The notes under the pieces are model-generated. The model did not search any database. It saw nothing but the letters and a program-made list of their open reading frames with translations, and had not been told where the DNA came from. Of a stretch of 64,000 nt of DNA, positions 15,589 to 26,063 are shown one piece after another. The stretch covers positions 62,001 through 126,000 of the forward strand of contig JAHCAI010000009.1 of assembly GCA_019634975.1 (NCBI GenBank), read 5' to 3'. The position numbers were made by a program, and so were the translations under genes. Position 1 is the first letter of the stretch, and the number at the start of each line of letters is the position of its first letter. Source of the DNA: Burkholderiales bacterium (GTDB lineage Bacteria > Pseudomonadota > Gammaproteobacteria > Burkholderiales > SG8-41).

Positions 15589-15746
15589 GGCTGAATCGCC
15601 GGATTCGCGGCGGGCGCCGGCTGCGGCGCGGGCTTTGCCGCGGCGGGCTTGTCCTTCGGCAGGTAGAGCGGTCCCTTGTAGCCGCAGCCCGCAGACAGTA
15701 TCAAAAACAGTGCCGGAAGGGTAAGACGGAACAGCGTCGGACGCAC
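15585..15746 (-). CDS. lptM: small outer-membrane lipoprotein, LptM/YifL family
   Basis: 53 aa from a GTG at 15746. It begins MRPTLFRLTLPALFLILSAG with the lipobox cysteine next, then CGYKGPLYLP, the family signature, and a proline/alanine tail. In E. coli LptM helps assemble the LptD/E lipopolysaccharide translocon, and its gene likewise precedes the lysA region. The stop TGA overlaps the lysA start. Odd: TCCTCCT, the complement of a ribosome site, sits directly before the GTG and no Shine-Dalgarno is seen, so translation may start in an unusual way or the transcript may be leaderless. Confidence 0.85.
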   Translation of the reverse strand: MRPTLFRLTLPALFLILSAGCGYKGPLYLPKDKPAAAKPAPQPAPAANPAIQP

Positions 15747-15806
15747 AGGAGGACTCGCGCGAAAAGTGGCCGGCAGTGTAGCACAGCGCCCGTGCCGTCC
15801 CGCTGT

Positions 15807-16523
15807 TCAGGGCAGCAGGTAGCGATGGGCTTCGCGCCGCAGCGCGGCACGGAGTTCACGGTGGTCGGGCACCAGCGTCGCGACGGTCTGCCAGAACGCC
15901 GGCGAGTGGTTCATCTGCCGCAGGTGCGCGACTTCATGAGCGGCGACGTAGTCGATCCAGGCTTCAGGCAGCTGGATCAGGCGCCAGTTCATGCGGATGC
16001 GGCCGGAGGCATGGCAGCTGCCCCAGCGCGTGCGGGCATTCGACAGCCGCACTGCCGGTTCCGGCAAGCCGAGTTGCGTGCTGTAGTCGCGGCAGCGATC
16101 AGTGAAATGCCGGATCGCCTCATCCTTGATCCAGCGATGGACTGAAGCCTCGATGGCCGCGGCATCGGGCGCGGCGCCGACCAGCAGCCGGTCGCCGTCC
16201 TGCCGCGCGCGCGGGACGCCGGCGCGAAGTTCCAGGGTCAGGGCATTGCCCCGCAGCATGACCTGTTCGCCGGCGATCCAGCTGCGGGGCAGCGGGCGCT
16301 TGCGCTGCCAGTCGCCGAACTTGCGGATGACCCAGCGCGCATGTTCGCGCAGCAAGGCGTCGATGGCGTCCTGCGGGGCGCGCAGCGGCGCCGCCACCTG
16401 CAGGCCGCGGTCGTCGATCAGCAAGGCGATGGTGCGCCGGCGCGGCGAGCGCCGGAGCCGGTAGGGGATGCGGCAGCCCGCGAGTTCGATGGCCTGTTCG
16501 GCCGGCGGGTGTTCAGCGCGCAT
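15807..16523 (-). CDS. YgjP-like zinc metalloprotease (DUF45/M48-like)
   Basis: 238 aa. Zinc motif HEVAH (in YVAAHEVAHLRQMNHSPAFW, around residue 190) followed by a downstream acidic helix fits the YgjP/WLM-type family of small cytosolic metal-dependent hydrolases. No signal peptide. Overlaps the start of the plsC reading frame by 11 bp on the same strand and probably shares its transcript. Biological role of the family is poorly known. Confidence 0.85.
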   Translation of the reverse strand: MRAEHPPAEQAIELAGCRIPYRLRRSPRRRTIALLIDDRGLQVAAPLRAPQDAIDALLREHARWVIRKFGDWQRKRPLPRSWIAGEQVMLRGNALTLELRAGVPRARQDGDRLLVGAAPDAAAIEASVHRWIKDEAIRHFTDRCRDYSTQLGLPEPAVRLSNARTRWGSCHASGRIRMNWRLIQLPEAWIDYVAAHEVAHLRQMNHSPAFWQTVATLVPDHRELRAALRREAHRYLLP

Positions 16524-17232
16524 CGAGCTTCGGTATTTCGTCCTCGATCCACTGCTCGACGCGGGCGATCAGGGTTTCGGCGTCGAGTCCTTGCGGGTGG
16601 ATCGGTGCGCCGATGCTGACGGTCACCAGTCCCGGGTGCTTGAGGAAGGCATTGCGCCCCCAGCGCAGTCCCGCATTGTGCGCAACCGGCAGCACCGGCG
16701 TGCCGGTCTGCACGGCAAGCCTTGCGCCGCCCGGGCGGTACTTGCCGCGCTGTCCCGGGGGTATGCGCGTGCCTTCGGGAAAGATCACGATGGAGAAGCC
16801 CGACTGCAGGCGCTGGCGGCCCTGTTCGATCAGTTGCTGCAGCGCTTCGCGCCGCGAACTGCGGTCGATGGCGATCGGCGACAGCATTGCCAGGCCCCAG
16901 CCGAAAAAGGGCACCTGCAGCAGCTCCTTCTTGAGCACCCACACCTGCGGCGGGAAGATCAGCTGGAAGGCCAGCGTTTCCCAGGCCGACTGGTGCTTGG
17001 CGAGGATGATGCAGGGCTCGCGTGGAATGTGTTCGGCGCCGATGACCCGGTAACGGATCCCGCAGATCGCCCGCGCGGCCCAGATGACGCAGCGCGTCCA
17101 GACGGTGATGACGCGGTAGCGCGCCAGCGGCGGCAACGGAAAGGTGAGCAGCGCGATGACCGCAAAAACCGGGGTGATGACGATCTTGAAGGCTGCAAAG
17201 GCGGCGGAGCGCAGCGCCGTGATGACGATCAT
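16513..17232 (-). CDS. plsC: 1-acyl-sn-glycerol-3-phosphate acyltransferase
   Basis: 239 aa. Adds the second acyl chain to lysophosphatidate in phospholipid synthesis at the inner membrane. One or two N-terminal membrane segments (residues 1-35). Acyltransferase motif I reads KHQSAWETL, a HX4E variant of the usual HX4D that is common in betaproteobacterial homologues; motif III is FPEGTRIPPG. Overlaps gmhB by 4 bp. Confidence 0.9.
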   Translation of the reverse strand: MIVITALRSAAFAAFKIVITPVFAVIALLTFPLPPLARYRVITVWTRCVIWAARAICGIRYRVIGAEHIPREPCIILAKHQSAWETLAFQLIFPPQVWVLKKELLQVPFFGWGLAMLSPIAIDRSSRREALQQLIEQGRQRLQSGFSIVIFPEGTRIPPGQRGKYRPGGARLAVQTGTPVLPVAHNAGLRWGRNAFLKHPGLVTVSIGAPIHPQGLDAETLIARVEQWIEDEIPKLDAR

Positions 17233-17762
17233 TGCAGCAGGCTGCTGACGGCGGTGGCGAGGTCGTCGTGGATGACCGTGCCTTCCGGGAGGTTTCCGTC
17301 CTTGCGGGTTTTCCTGCCCTTGCCGGTCAGCACCAGCACCGGCTGCGCGCCGACCGCGACGGCGGCCTGCAGGTCGCGCAGCGAATCACCGATGAAGGGC
17401 ACGCCTTCGAGGCTGACGCCGAAGCGCCGCGAGATTTCCTCGAGCAGGCCCGGCTTCGGCTTGCGGCAGCTGCAGCCGGCGTCCTGGGCATGCGGGCAGT
17501 AGAAAATGCCGTCGATGCGCCCGCCCACGGCACCCAGCGCGCGGTGCATCTTGTCGTGGATCGCGTTCAGCGTCGCCATCTCGAACAGCCCGCGGCCGAC
17601 GCCGGACTGGTTGGTGGCGACCAGCACCCGGAAGCCGGCCTGGTTGAGCAGCGCGATCGCTTCCAGGCTGCCGGGGATCGGCTTCCACTCCTCCGGGCTC
17701 TTGATGTACGAGGGGCTGTCCTCGTTGATCACGCCGTCGCGGTCGAGGATGACGAGTTTCAT
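17229..17762 (-). CDS. gmhB: D-glycero-beta-D-manno-heptose 1,7-bisphosphate 7-phosphatase
   Basis: 177 aa HAD-family phosphatase of the ADP-heptose (LPS core) pathway. Nucleophile motif DRDGVIN at residues 7-13, second motif ATNQSG, then a zinc-binding knot CPHAQDAGCSCRKPKPG and the final GDSLRDLQAA motif. Overlaps glyS and plsC by 4 bp each. Confidence 0.93.
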   Translation of the reverse strand: MKLVILDRDGVINEDSPSYIKSPEEWKPIPGSLEAIALLNQAGFRVLVATNQSGVGRGLFEMATLNAIHDKMHRALGAVGGRIDGIFYCPHAQDAGCSCRKPKPGLLEEISRRFGVSLEGVPFIGDSLRDLQAAVAVGAQPVLVLTGKGRKTRKDGNLPEGTVIHDDLATAVSSLLQ

Positions 17763-19882
17763 GCAGCGAGTTTTGCGATATCAGCGATGCGGTTCATTTC
17801 GCGCTGCAGGTCGGCGAGCAGGGCGATGCGGTTGCGGCGCAGCGCGGCATCCTCGGCCATAACCATCACGCCATCGAAGAAGGCGTCGACCGGTGTTTTC
17901 AGTACTGCAAAGGTTTTCAGGTAGCCGGTGTAGTCGCCGCGCTCGAACAGCGGGGTTGCGGCAGCGGAGGCGTTTTTCAGGGCTTCGAACAGTGCGCGCT
18001 CCGCGGGCTCCTGCAGCAGTTTCGCTTCGGCATCTTGCCCTGCCTCGCTTTTGGCTTCCGCCTGCTTGAGGATGTTGGCGACGCGTTTGTTGGCCGCAGC
18101 CAGGCTGTCCGCTTCAGGCAATGCTGCAAAGGCGCGTACTGCGGCAAGCTGCAGCGGAATTTTGTGCACGACGACCGGGCGCAGGCTCAGCACCGCGTCG
18201 ATCTGCTGGGTGCTGTAACCCTGCTCGGCGAAATAGCCGCGCATGCGCTCGAAGACGAAAGTTTCGAGATCGGTATGCGCATCCGCAAGCTTCAGTTCCT
18301 TCGCAAAAACGGAAAAGGCGTCAGTGACCAGCGCGTCCAGCTTCAACGGCAGGTCGCGTTCGACCAGCAGGCGGATCACGCCCAGCGCATGGCGGCGCAG
18401 CGCAAAGGGATCGCGATCGCCGGTCGGCAGCTGGCCGATGCCGAACAGCCCGGCCAGGGTTTCCAGCTTGTCGGCCAGCGCGACGGCGCAGGACACCGGA
18501 TGTTCCGGCAGCCGGTCGCCGGCGAATCGTGGCTGGTAATGCTCGGCGATCGCATCGGCGACGGGCACCGGCTCGCCATCGTGCTGCGCGTAGTAGCGGC
18601 CCATCACGCCCTGCAGCTCCGGGAACTCGCCGACCATGCCGGTGACGAGGTCGGCCTTGGCCAGCCAGGCTGCGCGTTCGGCCTGGGCCGCATCGGCCTG
18701 CAGCAGGCGCGCGATTTTCCCGGCCAGCAACTGCACGCGCTGCACGCGCTGCAGCTGGGTGCCGAGCTTGTTGTGATAAACGACCTTTTCCAGCCGCGGC
18801 ACCCGGGCTTCCAGCCGTTCCCTGCGGTCCTGGTTGTAGAAGAAGCGCGCATCCTCCAGCCGCGGCCGCACCACGCGCTGGTTGCCGCTGATGATATGGA
18901 CTGGGTCGTCGACCTGCATGTTGCTGACGATCAGGAAGCGGTGGGTCAGCTTCCCGGCGCCGTCGAACAGCGGGAAGTATTTCTGGTTGGTGCGCATGGT
19001 CAGGATCAGGCATTCCTGTGGCACTTCGAGGAAGGCCGGGTCGAATTCCGTGACATACACCACGGGCCACTCGACCAGCGCGGTGACTTCGTCGAGCAGG
19101 CCGGCGTAGTCGCCCAGGCTTGCGCCGAATTCAGCGGCTTTTGACTTCAGCTGACTTTCGATCAGCGTACGCCGCCGGTCAAAGGAGGCCACTACCTTGC
19201 CAGTTTCCAGCAGGCGAGACTCGTATTCGGCCGCGTTTGCCAGCTCGATGTTGGCTTCGCCGAGAAAGCGATGGCCGTGAGTGATGCGCCCAGCCTTGAG
19301 GCCCAAATCCCATGCCGTGAAATCCACAATATCGCTGCCGTGCAGTGCGACCAGGCCGTGTGCTGGCCGTACGAATTTGGCTGTGGTGATGCCGTCCGAC
19401 AACTGGTATGTCATTACTTTCGGAATGGGGAGCTTTTCCACGGCTTCCTGCAATGATTCATCCAGTGCGCGCGCCAAGGGCTGTCCAAGTGACAGCATCT
19501 GCAGATAGATAAACTCGGATTTGCCCTCTTTCTTGATGACGAAGGCATCTGAGCCGTCCCGGCCATCAGGAAACAGGGCGGCCATGTGGGCGCGGCCCAA
19601 AGACGCGAGTTTTTTCTCGAGGGATGCGGTGCCGTTCTTTTTGACGACATCCAGCGGCATCAGTTTCTGTTCGATCGGTTGATCTGCGCCCCTGTCGAGC
19701 ACCGCCGCGAACAGCACGGCCAGCCGCCGCGGTGTGGCATAAACAGTGCAATCGTCCTTGTCGAGCAGTCCGCGCTGTTTGAGTCCTGCAGCAATGCCTG
19801 CGGCAAAGGCTTCGCCGAGTTTTTTCAGCGCCTTCGGCGGCAGCTCTTCGGTGTAGAGCTCGACCAGCAGCGGCCGGCTCAT
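17759..19882 (-). CDS. glyS: glycyl-tRNA synthetase beta subunit
   Basis: 707 aa. Partner of GlyQ in the bacterial alpha2-beta2 enzyme; the beta chain binds tRNA(Gly). Starts [19 protein letters not shown], the family signature, and ends with the anticodon-binding C-terminal region. The frame is open far upstream into glyQ, but ATG 19882 overlaps the glyQ stop (4 bp) and gives the normal length. Confidence 0.96.
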   Translation of the reverse strand: MSRPLLVELYTEELPPKALKKLGEAFAAGIAAGLKQRGLLDKDDCTVYATPRRLAVLFAAVLDRGADQPIEQKLMPLDVVKKNGTASLEKKLASLGRAHMAALFPDGRDGSDAFVIKKEGKSEFIYLQMLSLGQPLARALDESLQEAVEKLPIPKVMTYQLSDGITTAKFVRPAHGLVALHGSDIVDFTAWDLGLKAGRITHGHRFLGEANIELANAAEYESRLLETGKVVASFDRRRTLIESQLKSKAAEFGASLGDYAGLLDEVTALVEWPVVYVTEFDPAFLEVPQECLILTMRTNQKYFPLFDGAGKLTHRFLIVSNMQVDDPVHIISGNQRVVRPRLEDARFFYNQDRRERLEARVPRLEKVVYHNKLGTQLQRVQRVQLLAGKIARLLQADAAQAERAAWLAKADLVTGMVGEFPELQGVMGRYYAQHDGEPVPVADAIAEHYQPRFAGDRLPEHPVSCAVALADKLETLAGLFGIGQLPTGDRDPFALRRHALGVIRLLVERDLPLKLDALVTDAFSVFAKELKLADAHTDLETFVFERMRGYFAEQGYSTQQIDAVLSLRPVVVHKIPLQLAAVRAFAALPEADSLAAANKRVANILKQAEAKSEAGQDAEAKLLQEPAERALFEALKNASAAATPLFERGDYTGYLKTFAVLKTPVDAFFDGVMVMAEDAALRRNRIALLADLQREMNRIADIAKLAA

Positions 19883-20823
19883 GCCTTCACCCCGCTGCGT
19901 GCGGCCAGCACTTCGTCGCGCTCCTCGGTGGGGAGGAAGGCCTGCAGCGCCTCGACGCTGGCGCGTTCGAAGCGCCGCGCCTTGCGCGAGGCGTAGTAGG
20001 CCTGGGCCGCCAGCCGGGCCAGCGCGCGCACGCGTGCAATGTAGGCCGCGCGTTCGGTCACCGAGATCGCGCCGCGGGCATCGAGCAGGTTGAAGCTGTG
20101 CGAGCACTTCATGACCATCTCGTAGCCGGGCAGTGCCAGTCCGGCTTCGAACAGGCGCTTCGCTTCGGATTCGAACTGGCCGAACTGCAGCAGCAGCACC
20201 TCGACGTTGGCCTGTTCGAAATTGAAGGTCGATTGCTCGACCTCGTTCTGGAAATAGACATCGTGATAGCGGATGCCCGGCGCCCATTCGAGGTCGAACA
20301 CGCTTTCCTTGCGCTGCAGGTACATCGCCAGCCGTTCGAGGCCGTAGGTGATCTCGCCCATGACCGGCTTGCAGGCGATGCCGCCGACTTCCTGGAAATA
20401 GGTGAACTGGGTGACTTCCATGCCGTTCAGCCACACTTCCCAGCCCAGTCCCCAGGCGCCCAGCGTCGGCGATTCCCAGTCATCCTCGACGAAGCGGATG
20501 TCGTGCTGCTTCGGATCGATGCCGATTTCGCGCAGCGAACCGAGGTAGAGCTCGAGGATGTCCGGTGGCGAGGGCTTCAGCACGACCTGGTACTGGTAGT
20601 AGTGCTGGAGCCTGTTGGGATTCTCGCCGTAGCGGCCGTCCTTGGGCCGGCGCGACGGCTGCACATAGGCGGCCCGCCACGGCTCCGGGCCGATCGCGCG
20701 CAGGAAGGTGGCGGTGTGGAAAGTGCCGGCACCGACCTCCATGTCATAGGGCTGCAGCAGAGCGCAGCCCTGGCGGTCCCAGTACTGGTTCAGCTTGAGG
20801 ATGATTTGCTGGAAAGTGAGCAT
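19879..20823 (-). CDS. glyQ: glycyl-tRNA synthetase alpha subunit
   Basis: 314 aa from ATG 20823. Class II catalytic subunit: [19 protein letters not shown] start, [13 protein letters not shown] and [19 protein letters not shown] (motif 2), [14 protein letters not shown] (motif 3). Typical length is about 300. The frame continues upstream 18 codons to 20877, rejected because the conserved N-terminus begins at 20823. Confidence 0.96.
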   Translation of the reverse strand: MLTFQQIILKLNQYWDRQGCALLQPYDMEVGAGTFHTATFLRAIGPEPWRAAYVQPSRRPKDGRYGENPNRLQHYYQYQVVLKPSPPDILELYLGSLREIGIDPKQHDIRFVEDDWESPTLGAWGLGWEVWLNGMEVTQFTYFQEVGGIACKPVMGEITYGLERLAMYLQRKESVFDLEWAPGIRYHDVYFQNEVEQSTFNFEQANVEVLLLQFGQFESEAKRLFEAGLALPGYEMVMKCSHSFNLLDARGAISVTERAAYIARVRALARLAAQAYYASRKARRFERASVEALQAFLPTEERDEVLAARSGVKA

Positions 20824-20901
20824 CGGAGGGACGCGAGTCAAGCGCCGGATTTTACAGGCTTTGTGGCACTGCGCCAAAGGCGCGTCAGAGTCAAAACGCG
20901 G

Positions 20902-22410
20902 TTATGCCTTGCCGGATTTCCGAGCCACGAAGGCCGTTGTCACCGCGATCAGGCACAGGCCCAGCGTTGCCAGATTGCCCCAGCGCACGAAGGGCGTTGC
21001 GCCGCGCATGCCGGCGACCGCATGGGTCAGCACCGCGCGCGTGAATTCCGGCGCGACCGCCTCGATCCGCCCCTGCGGGCTGACCACCGCGGTCATGCCG
21101 GTGTTGGTCGCGCGTAGCATGTAGCGGCCGGTTTCCAGTGCGCGCATCTGCGCGATCTGCAGGTGCTGCTGCGGCGCGATCGAGCGGCCGAACCAGGCGA
21201 CGTTGCTGACGTTGACCAGCAGCGTTGCCTGCGGCAGCTGGCGGATGATTTCCTCGCCGAAAGCATCCTCGTAGCAGATGTTGACGGCGACCTGCTCGCC
21301 GGCCACCGCCAGCGGCTGCGGGTCCGTGGTGCCGCGCGCGAAATCCTGCAGCGGTATCGCGAGGCGCGACACCAATCCGCCGAGCAGCGGGCGCAGCGGA
21401 ATGAATTCGCCGAAGGGCACCAGGTGGCTCTTGCGGTAGGTCTGCTGCGGCGAACTGCCGAAGGAGACCACGCTGTTGTAGTAATCGCCGTTGGGTAGGC
21501 GTTCGGGCACGCCGAGCAGCAGGTCGCCGCCGTTCTGCCGCGCGTGGGCGGCGAGTGCTTCGAGGTAGTCTGCGGGGACGTCACGCAGGAACAGCGGCAG
21601 CGCGGTCTCCGGCAGGATGATCAGCCGGCTGTCGCTGCCGCGCACCAGCTCGAGGTAGCGCTGCAGGGTATCGCGCAGGTGGTCGGCGCGCCACTTCAGG
21701 TCCTGGGCGATGTTGCCCTGGAGCAGGCTGACCCTGACGGTCGATCCTGTGGGCTCGGTCCAGGCCACGGTCTTGAGTCCGGCGCCGCCCAGCCAGATGG
21801 CCAGCAAGGCCGCGGGCCAGGGCCAGCGGCTGCGCCATTGCCGCCAGGGCTTCGCGGTCCATGCCCAGCACAGCGCTCCGGCGCTGGCGAACAGCAGCAG
21901 CGTCACCCCATGCAGGCCGAGCATCGGTGCATAGCCGGCGAGCGGGCTCGACGGCGCCTGGCTGTAACCGGGGTTGAGCCAGGGAAAGCCGGTCCACAGC
22001 CAGCCGCGCAGCCATTCGAGCAGCGTGAACACGGCCGGCACGAAGAGCATCCAGTTCAGCGCCGGCGGCAGCGCAACACGGCGGCTGAGGTAGCCGGCTG
22101 CCGCCGGATGCAGCGCGAGGTAGGCGCAGAACAGCAGCGTCACCGCGGCGGCGAGCGGGGCCGGCATCGCGCCGAAGGTGTGCAGGCTGATGTAAACCCA
22201 GGACACCCCGGCGCCGAACCAGCCGAGGCCGAAGGCCAAGCCGATCAATGCCGCATCGCGCGCCGAGGCCGCCTGCTGCCACAGCAGGAACAGCAGCGCA
22301 AAACTCAGCAGCGGCAGCGGAAACAGGTGGAAGGGCGCGTAACCGGCGACAGTCAGCACCCCCAGCGCCGCGGCGATGACCCACTGGAAGGAGCGGCGCG
22401 GGGCGATCAT
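20902..22410 (-). CDS. lnt: apolipoprotein N-acyltransferase
   Basis: 502 aa. Adds the third acyl chain to lipoproteins at the periplasmic face of the inner membrane. Six to seven membrane segments (residues about 10-200) precede a nitrilase-type domain with the catalytic triad Glu (ILPETALPLF), Lys (YRKSHLVPFGEF) and Cys (NICYEDAFGE); a final membrane segment ends the protein. ATG 22410 is preferred to a TTG at 22422. It would make outer-membrane lipoproteins such as LptM and MltA here mature. Confidence 0.95.
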   Translation of the reverse strand: MIAPRRSFQWVIAAALGVLTVAGYAPFHLFPLPLLSFALLFLLWQQAASARDAALIGLAFGLGWFGAGVSWVYISLHTFGAMPAPLAAAVTLLFCAYLALHPAAAGYLSRRVALPPALNWMLFVPAVFTLLEWLRGWLWTGFPWLNPGYSQAPSSPLAGYAPMLGLHGVTLLLFASAGALCWAWTAKPWRQWRSRWPWPAALLAIWLGGAGLKTVAWTEPTGSTVRVSLLQGNIAQDLKWRADHLRDTLQRYLELVRGSDSRLIILPETALPLFLRDVPADYLEALAAHARQNGGDLLLGVPERLPNGDYYNSVVSFGSSPQQTYRKSHLVPFGEFIPLRPLLGGLVSRLAIPLQDFARGTTDPQPLAVAGEQVAVNICYEDAFGEEIIRQLPQATLLVNVSNVAWFGRSIAPQQHLQIAQMRALETGRYMLRATNTGMTAVVSPQGRIEAVAPEFTRAVLTHAVAGMRGATPFVRWGNLATLGLCLIAVTTAFVARKSGKA

Positions 22411-22424
22411 CGGGGGCGGCAATG

Positions 22425-22439
22425 AATATCAATAAAAAC
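22425..22439 (-). repeat. dispersed AT-rich motif, copy C
   Basis: On the minus strand GTTTTTATTGATATT, identical over 15 nt to copies A and B. It sits in the 35-bp gap between corC and lnt, just ahead of the lnt start, inside what is otherwise one GC-rich operon. Confidence 0.5.
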
Positions 22440-22445
22440 GGATGC

Positions 22446-23288
22446 TCATGCGGATGCGGCGGGCTTGTCCGTTTTCTTCGACACCTGCAGCAGGTAAATG
22501 CGCCGGCTGTCGGCGCGCAGCACGCGGAAGTTCAGCGCATCGATCTGCAGCTGTTCGCCGCGCTTGGGCACGCGGCCGAAACGTTTCAGCACCAGGCCGC
22601 CGACGGTGTCGAATTCCTCGTCGCTGAAGGCGGTGCCGAAGGCGGCGTTGAAGTCCGGAATCTCGGTCAGCGCCTTGACGCGGTAGATGCCGCGCTTTTC
22701 CTGGACGATGTTGTCCTCGGCTTCGTCGAAGTCATACTCGTCCTCGATGTCGCCGACGATCTGCTCGAGCACATCCTCGATGGTGATCAGGCCGGCGACG
22801 CCGCCGTACTCGTCGACGACGATGGCGATGTGGTTGCGGTTCTTGCGGAATTCCTTGAGCAGCACGTTGAGCGGCTTCGATTCCGGGATGAACACCGCCG
22901 GCCGCAGCATGTCGCGCACGTCGAACTCCTCCTCGCCGGCGTAGTAGCGCAGCAGGTCCTTCGCGAGCAGGATGCCGATCACGTCGTCCTTGCCGTCGCC
23001 GATCACCGGGAAGCGCGAATGCGCGGTCTCGATCACCAGCGGGATGAAGCGGTCCGGAGGCTCGTTGACGTCGATGACGTCCATCTGCGAGCGCGGCACC
23101 ATGATGTCGCGTGCCTGCATTTCGGAAACCTGCAGCACGCCCTCGATCATCGCAAGGCCGTCGGCGTCGAGCAGATTGCGGTCATGCGCCGAGCGCAGCA
23201 GGCCGATCAGCTGTTCGCGGTCTTCCGGCTCGCGCAGCAGCAGCGCGGACAGCCGCTCAAGCAGGGTGGGTTTCTGTGAGTCGTCCAT
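22446..23288 (-). CDS. corC: CBS-domain transporter-associated protein CorC/YbeX
   Basis: 280 aa. Two CBS domains (residues about 60-180: MVPRSQMDVIDVNEPPDRFI and PAVFIPESKPLNVLLKEFRKN) then a CorC/HlyC C-terminal domain (IYRVKALTEIPDFNAAFGT). Cytosolic, no membrane segment. Family members are linked to magnesium/cobalt efflux and ribosome function; it neighbours ybeY and phoH in many bacteria. Confidence 0.92.
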   Translation of the reverse strand: MDDSQKPTLLERLSALLLREPEDREQLIGLLRSAHDRNLLDADGLAMIEGVLQVSEMQARDIMVPRSQMDVIDVNEPPDRFIPLVIETAHSRFPVIGDGKDDVIGILLAKDLLRYYAGEEEFDVRDMLRPAVFIPESKPLNVLLKEFRKNRNHIAIVVDEYGGVAGLITIEDVLEQIVGDIEDEYDFDEAEDNIVQEKRGIYRVKALTEIPDFNAAFGTAFSDEEFDTVGGLVLKRFGRVPKRGEQLQIDALNFRVLRADSRRIYLLQVSKKTDKPAASA

Positions 23289-23296
23289 ATCGGGAT

Positions 23297-23761
23297 TCAG
23301 GTGCCGCGCGGGAAAGGCGGGCGGTAGGGGTCAGGATACCCGAAGCGGGCGAGCAGCGTTGCTTCGCGGCGTTCCATTCTCCGGGCATCGGCATCATTCT
23401 CATGGTCGTATCCCTGCAGGTGCAACAGCCCGTGCACGACCATGTGCGCGTAATGCGCGGCGACGGTCTTGCGCTGGGCGCGCGCCTCGCGGGTGATCAC
23501 CGGCGCGCACAGCGCGATGTCGCCCTCGTACGGCGGCCGGTCGCGGAAAACGAAGGTCAGCACGTTGGTTGCGTAATCCCGGTTGCGGTAGCTGCGGTTG
23601 AGCAGGCGTCCTTCCGCGCGGCCGACGATGCGGATGGTGACGCGCGCCCCGTTGCCGATTGCCGCGCGCGCCCACTGGCGGATGCGCGGGGCGGGCGGCA
23701 CGTTGCGCGCGCTCGTCGCGCATTGCACGTCGATGCGCGGCGCCCCCGGACGGGCGCTCAT
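23297..23761 (-). CDS. ybeY: endoribonuclease YbeY
   Basis: 154 aa. Zinc motif HGLLHLQGYDH (HX3HX5H) near residue 112. Needed for 16S rRNA 3' maturation and ribosome quality control. Overlaps phoH by 4 bp. Confidence 0.95.
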   Translation of the reverse strand: MSARPGAPRIDVQCATSARNVPPAPRIRQWARAAIGNGARVTIRIVGRAEGRLLNRSYRNRDYATNVLTFVFRDRPPYEGDIALCAPVITREARAQRKTVAAHYAHMVVHGLLHLQGYDHENDADARRMERREATLLARFGYPDPYRPPFPRGT

Positions 23762-24720
23762 CGGTCTCCGCCGCCCGTGCTCTTGCGATGGCGGTCGTAG
23801 GCATTGACGATGCGCTGCACCAGCGGGTGGCGGACGACGTCCGCGGCGTCGAAGAAGGTGAAGGCGATGCCGCGAACCTTCTTCAGCACGGCCTGCGCCT
23901 CGACCAGTCCGCTGACAGTGCCCTTGGGCAGGTCGATCTGGGTCACGTCGCCGGTGATCACCGCCTTGCTGCCGAAGCCGATGCGCGTCAGGAACATCTT
24001 CATCTGCTCGCAGGTCGTGTTCTGCGCCTCGTCGAGGATGATGAAGGCGTGGTTCAGCGTGCGCCCGCGCATGAAGGCGAGCGGCGCGATCTCGATCGCC
24101 TGGCGCTCGAACATCTTTGCGACCTTGTCATAGCCCATCAGGTCGTAGAGCGCGTCGTAGAGCGGGCGCAGGTAGGGGTCGACCTTCTGCGCCATGTCGC
24201 CGGGCAGGAAGCCGAGGCGCTCGCCGGCCTCGACCGCGGGGCGCACGAGGATGATGCGCTGGACCGCGTCGCGCTCCAGCGCATCCACCGCGCAGGCCAC
24301 CGCGAGATAGGTCTTGCCGGTGCCGGCGGGGCCGACGCTGAAGGTGATGTCGTGCTTCTGGATGTTGAGCAGGTACTCGTTCTGCCGCGGCGTGCGCCCG
24401 TGCAGATCCTGCTTGCGGGTGATCAGCGCCGGTGCCGGGATCGCCGCGTGCGCCGGGCCCTGGTGGCCGGCCTCGATCAGGGCGAGCTGCACGGCCTCGA
24501 GCGACAGCGGGTCCCCGGCCCGTTCATAGAAATCCTGCAGCACCCTGGCCGCGGTGCGCGCCCGCTCGAGGCTGCCGGTGAGCGCGAAGTGCTCGCCGCG
24601 GCGGGCGATGCCCACGTCCAGCGCCGTTTCGACCTGGCGCAGGTTTTCGTCAAGGACGCCGCAGAGGTTGGCGAGCCGCTGGTTGTCGACCGGCGTGAAG
24701 CTGATTTCGAGGGTTTTCAA
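23758..24720 (-). CDS. ybeZ: PhoH-like ATPase YbeZ
   Basis: 320 aa. N-terminal KH-like segment, then a P-loop ATPase: Walker A GPAGTGKT near residue 140, Walker [10 protein letters not shown]. Partner of YbeY in RNA handling. Overlaps miaB by 4 bp. Confidence 0.94.
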   Translation of the reverse strand: MKTLEISFTPVDNQRLANLCGVLDENLRQVETALDVGIARRGEHFALTGSLERARTAARVLQDFYERAGDPLSLEAVQLALIEAGHQGPAHAAIPAPALITRKQDLHGRTPRQNEYLLNIQKHDITFSVGPAGTGKTYLAVACAVDALERDAVQRIILVRPAVEAGERLGFLPGDMAQKVDPYLRPLYDALYDLMGYDKVAKMFERQAIEIAPLAFMRGRTLNHAFIILDEAQNTTCEQMKMFLTRIGFGSKAVITGDVTQIDLPKGTVSGLVEAQAVLKKVRGIAFTFFDAADVVRHPLVQRIVNAYDRHRKSTGGGDR

Positions 24721-26060
24721 GCCGCAGCCTCGTTGCCCGCGCCGAGTTCGCCGCGCAGGGTGTGCGAGCGCGCCTCGGTGATGAGTACCTCGGCAAAGCG
24801 GCCGATGCGTTTGCGCGGCCCCGGGAAATTCACCACCCGGTTGTTGTCGGTGCGGCCGGCGAGCTCGGCGGCGTTGCGGCGGGCAGGGCCGTCGACCAGC
24901 ACACGCTGGCGGGTGCCGACCATCGCCTCGCCGATGGCGCGCGCCTGTTCCGCGATGCGCGCCTGCAGCCGCTGCAGGCGTTCAAGTTTCACCGCCTGCG
25001 GGGTGTCGTCGGGGAGGTCGGCCGCCGGGGTGCCCGGCCGCGGGCTGTAGACGAAGCTGAAGCTGTCGTCGAAGCCGACTTCCTCGATCAGCCGCAGGGT
25101 CTGCCCGAAGTCCTGTTCGGTCTCGCCGGGGAAGCCGACGATGAAGTCCGAGGAGATGCAGATGTCCGGCCGCGCCGCGCGCAGGCGGCGGATGATCGAC
25201 TTGTATTCCAGCGCGGTATAGCCGCGCTTCATCGCGGCGAGCACGCGGTCCGAGCCCGACTGCACCGGCAGGTGCACATGGCTCACCAGCTTGGGAATGC
25301 GGGCGTAGGCTTCGATCAGCCGCGGCGTGAATTCCTTGGGATGCGAGGTCGTGTAGCGGATGCGTTCGATGCCGGGGATTTCGGCGACGTATTCCAGCAG
25401 CAGCGCGAAATCGGCACCGTCCGCTTCTCCTTCCAGCGGCGCGCGGTAGGCGTTGACATTCTGCCCGAGGAGGGTGATTTCCCTGACGCCCTGCAATGCC
25501 AGTTCGGCGACTTCGGAGAGCACGTCGTCGAAGGCCCGCGACACTTCCTCGCCGCGGGTATAGGGGACCACGCAGAACGAGCAGTACTTGCTGCAGCCTT
25601 CCATGATCGAGACGAAGGCAGTGACGCCGTCGACGCGCGCCGGCGGCAGATGGTCGAACTTCTCGACTTCGGGGAAAGCGATGTCGACCTGGGGCCTGCC
25701 GCTGGCACGCCGCGCCGCGATCAGCTGCGGCAGGCGGTGCAGCGTCTGCGGGCCGAACACGACATCGACATAAGGGGCGCGCCGGACGATCGCCGCGCCT
25801 TCCTGGCTGGCGACACAGCCGCCGACGCCGATGATCAGCCCGGGTTTTTGCTTCTTGTACTGCTTGACGCGGCCGAGGTCATGGAAAACCTTTTCCTGGG
25901 CCTTCTCGCGCACCGAGCAGGTGTTGAACAGGATGACATCGGCCTCGGCCGGATCGTCGGTGGATGTCAGGCCTTCGCCGGCGGCGAGCAGGTCGGCCAT
26001 CTTGTCCGAGTCATACTCGTTCATCTGGCAGCCGAAGGTCTTGATGTAAACCTTGCCCAC
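24717..26060 (-). CDS. miaB: tRNA-2-methylthio-N6-isopentenyladenosine synthase
   Basis: 447 aa radical-SAM methylthiotransferase for A37 of tRNAs. N-terminal domain cysteines in [20 protein letters not shown] and GGCVASQ bind the second 4Fe-4S cluster; the radical-SAM CxxxCxxC is [13 protein letters not shown] near residue 155; a TRAM domain closes the protein. First gene of the long minus-strand run; the small gene just upstream is 3 bp away. Confidence 0.96.
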   Translation of the reverse strand: MGKVYIKTFGCQMNEYDSDKMADLLAAGEGLTSTDDPAEADVILFNTCSVREKAQEKVFHDLGRVKQYKKQKPGLIIGVGGCVASQEGAAIVRRAPYVDVVFGPQTLHRLPQLIAARRASGRPQVDIAFPEVEKFDHLPPARVDGVTAFVSIMEGCSKYCSFCVVPYTRGEEVSRAFDDVLSEVAELALQGVREITLLGQNVNAYRAPLEGEADGADFALLLEYVAEIPGIERIRYTTSHPKEFTPRLIEAYARIPKLVSHVHLPVQSGSDRVLAAMKRGYTALEYKSIIRRLRAARPDICISSDFIVGFPGETEQDFGQTLRLIEEVGFDDSFSFVYSPRPGTPAADLPDDTPQAVKLERLQRLQARIAEQARAIGEAMVGTRQRVLVDGPARRNAAELAGRTDNNRVVNFPGPRKRIGRFAEVLITEARSHTLRGELGAGNEAAA

Positions 26061-26063
26061 GGC

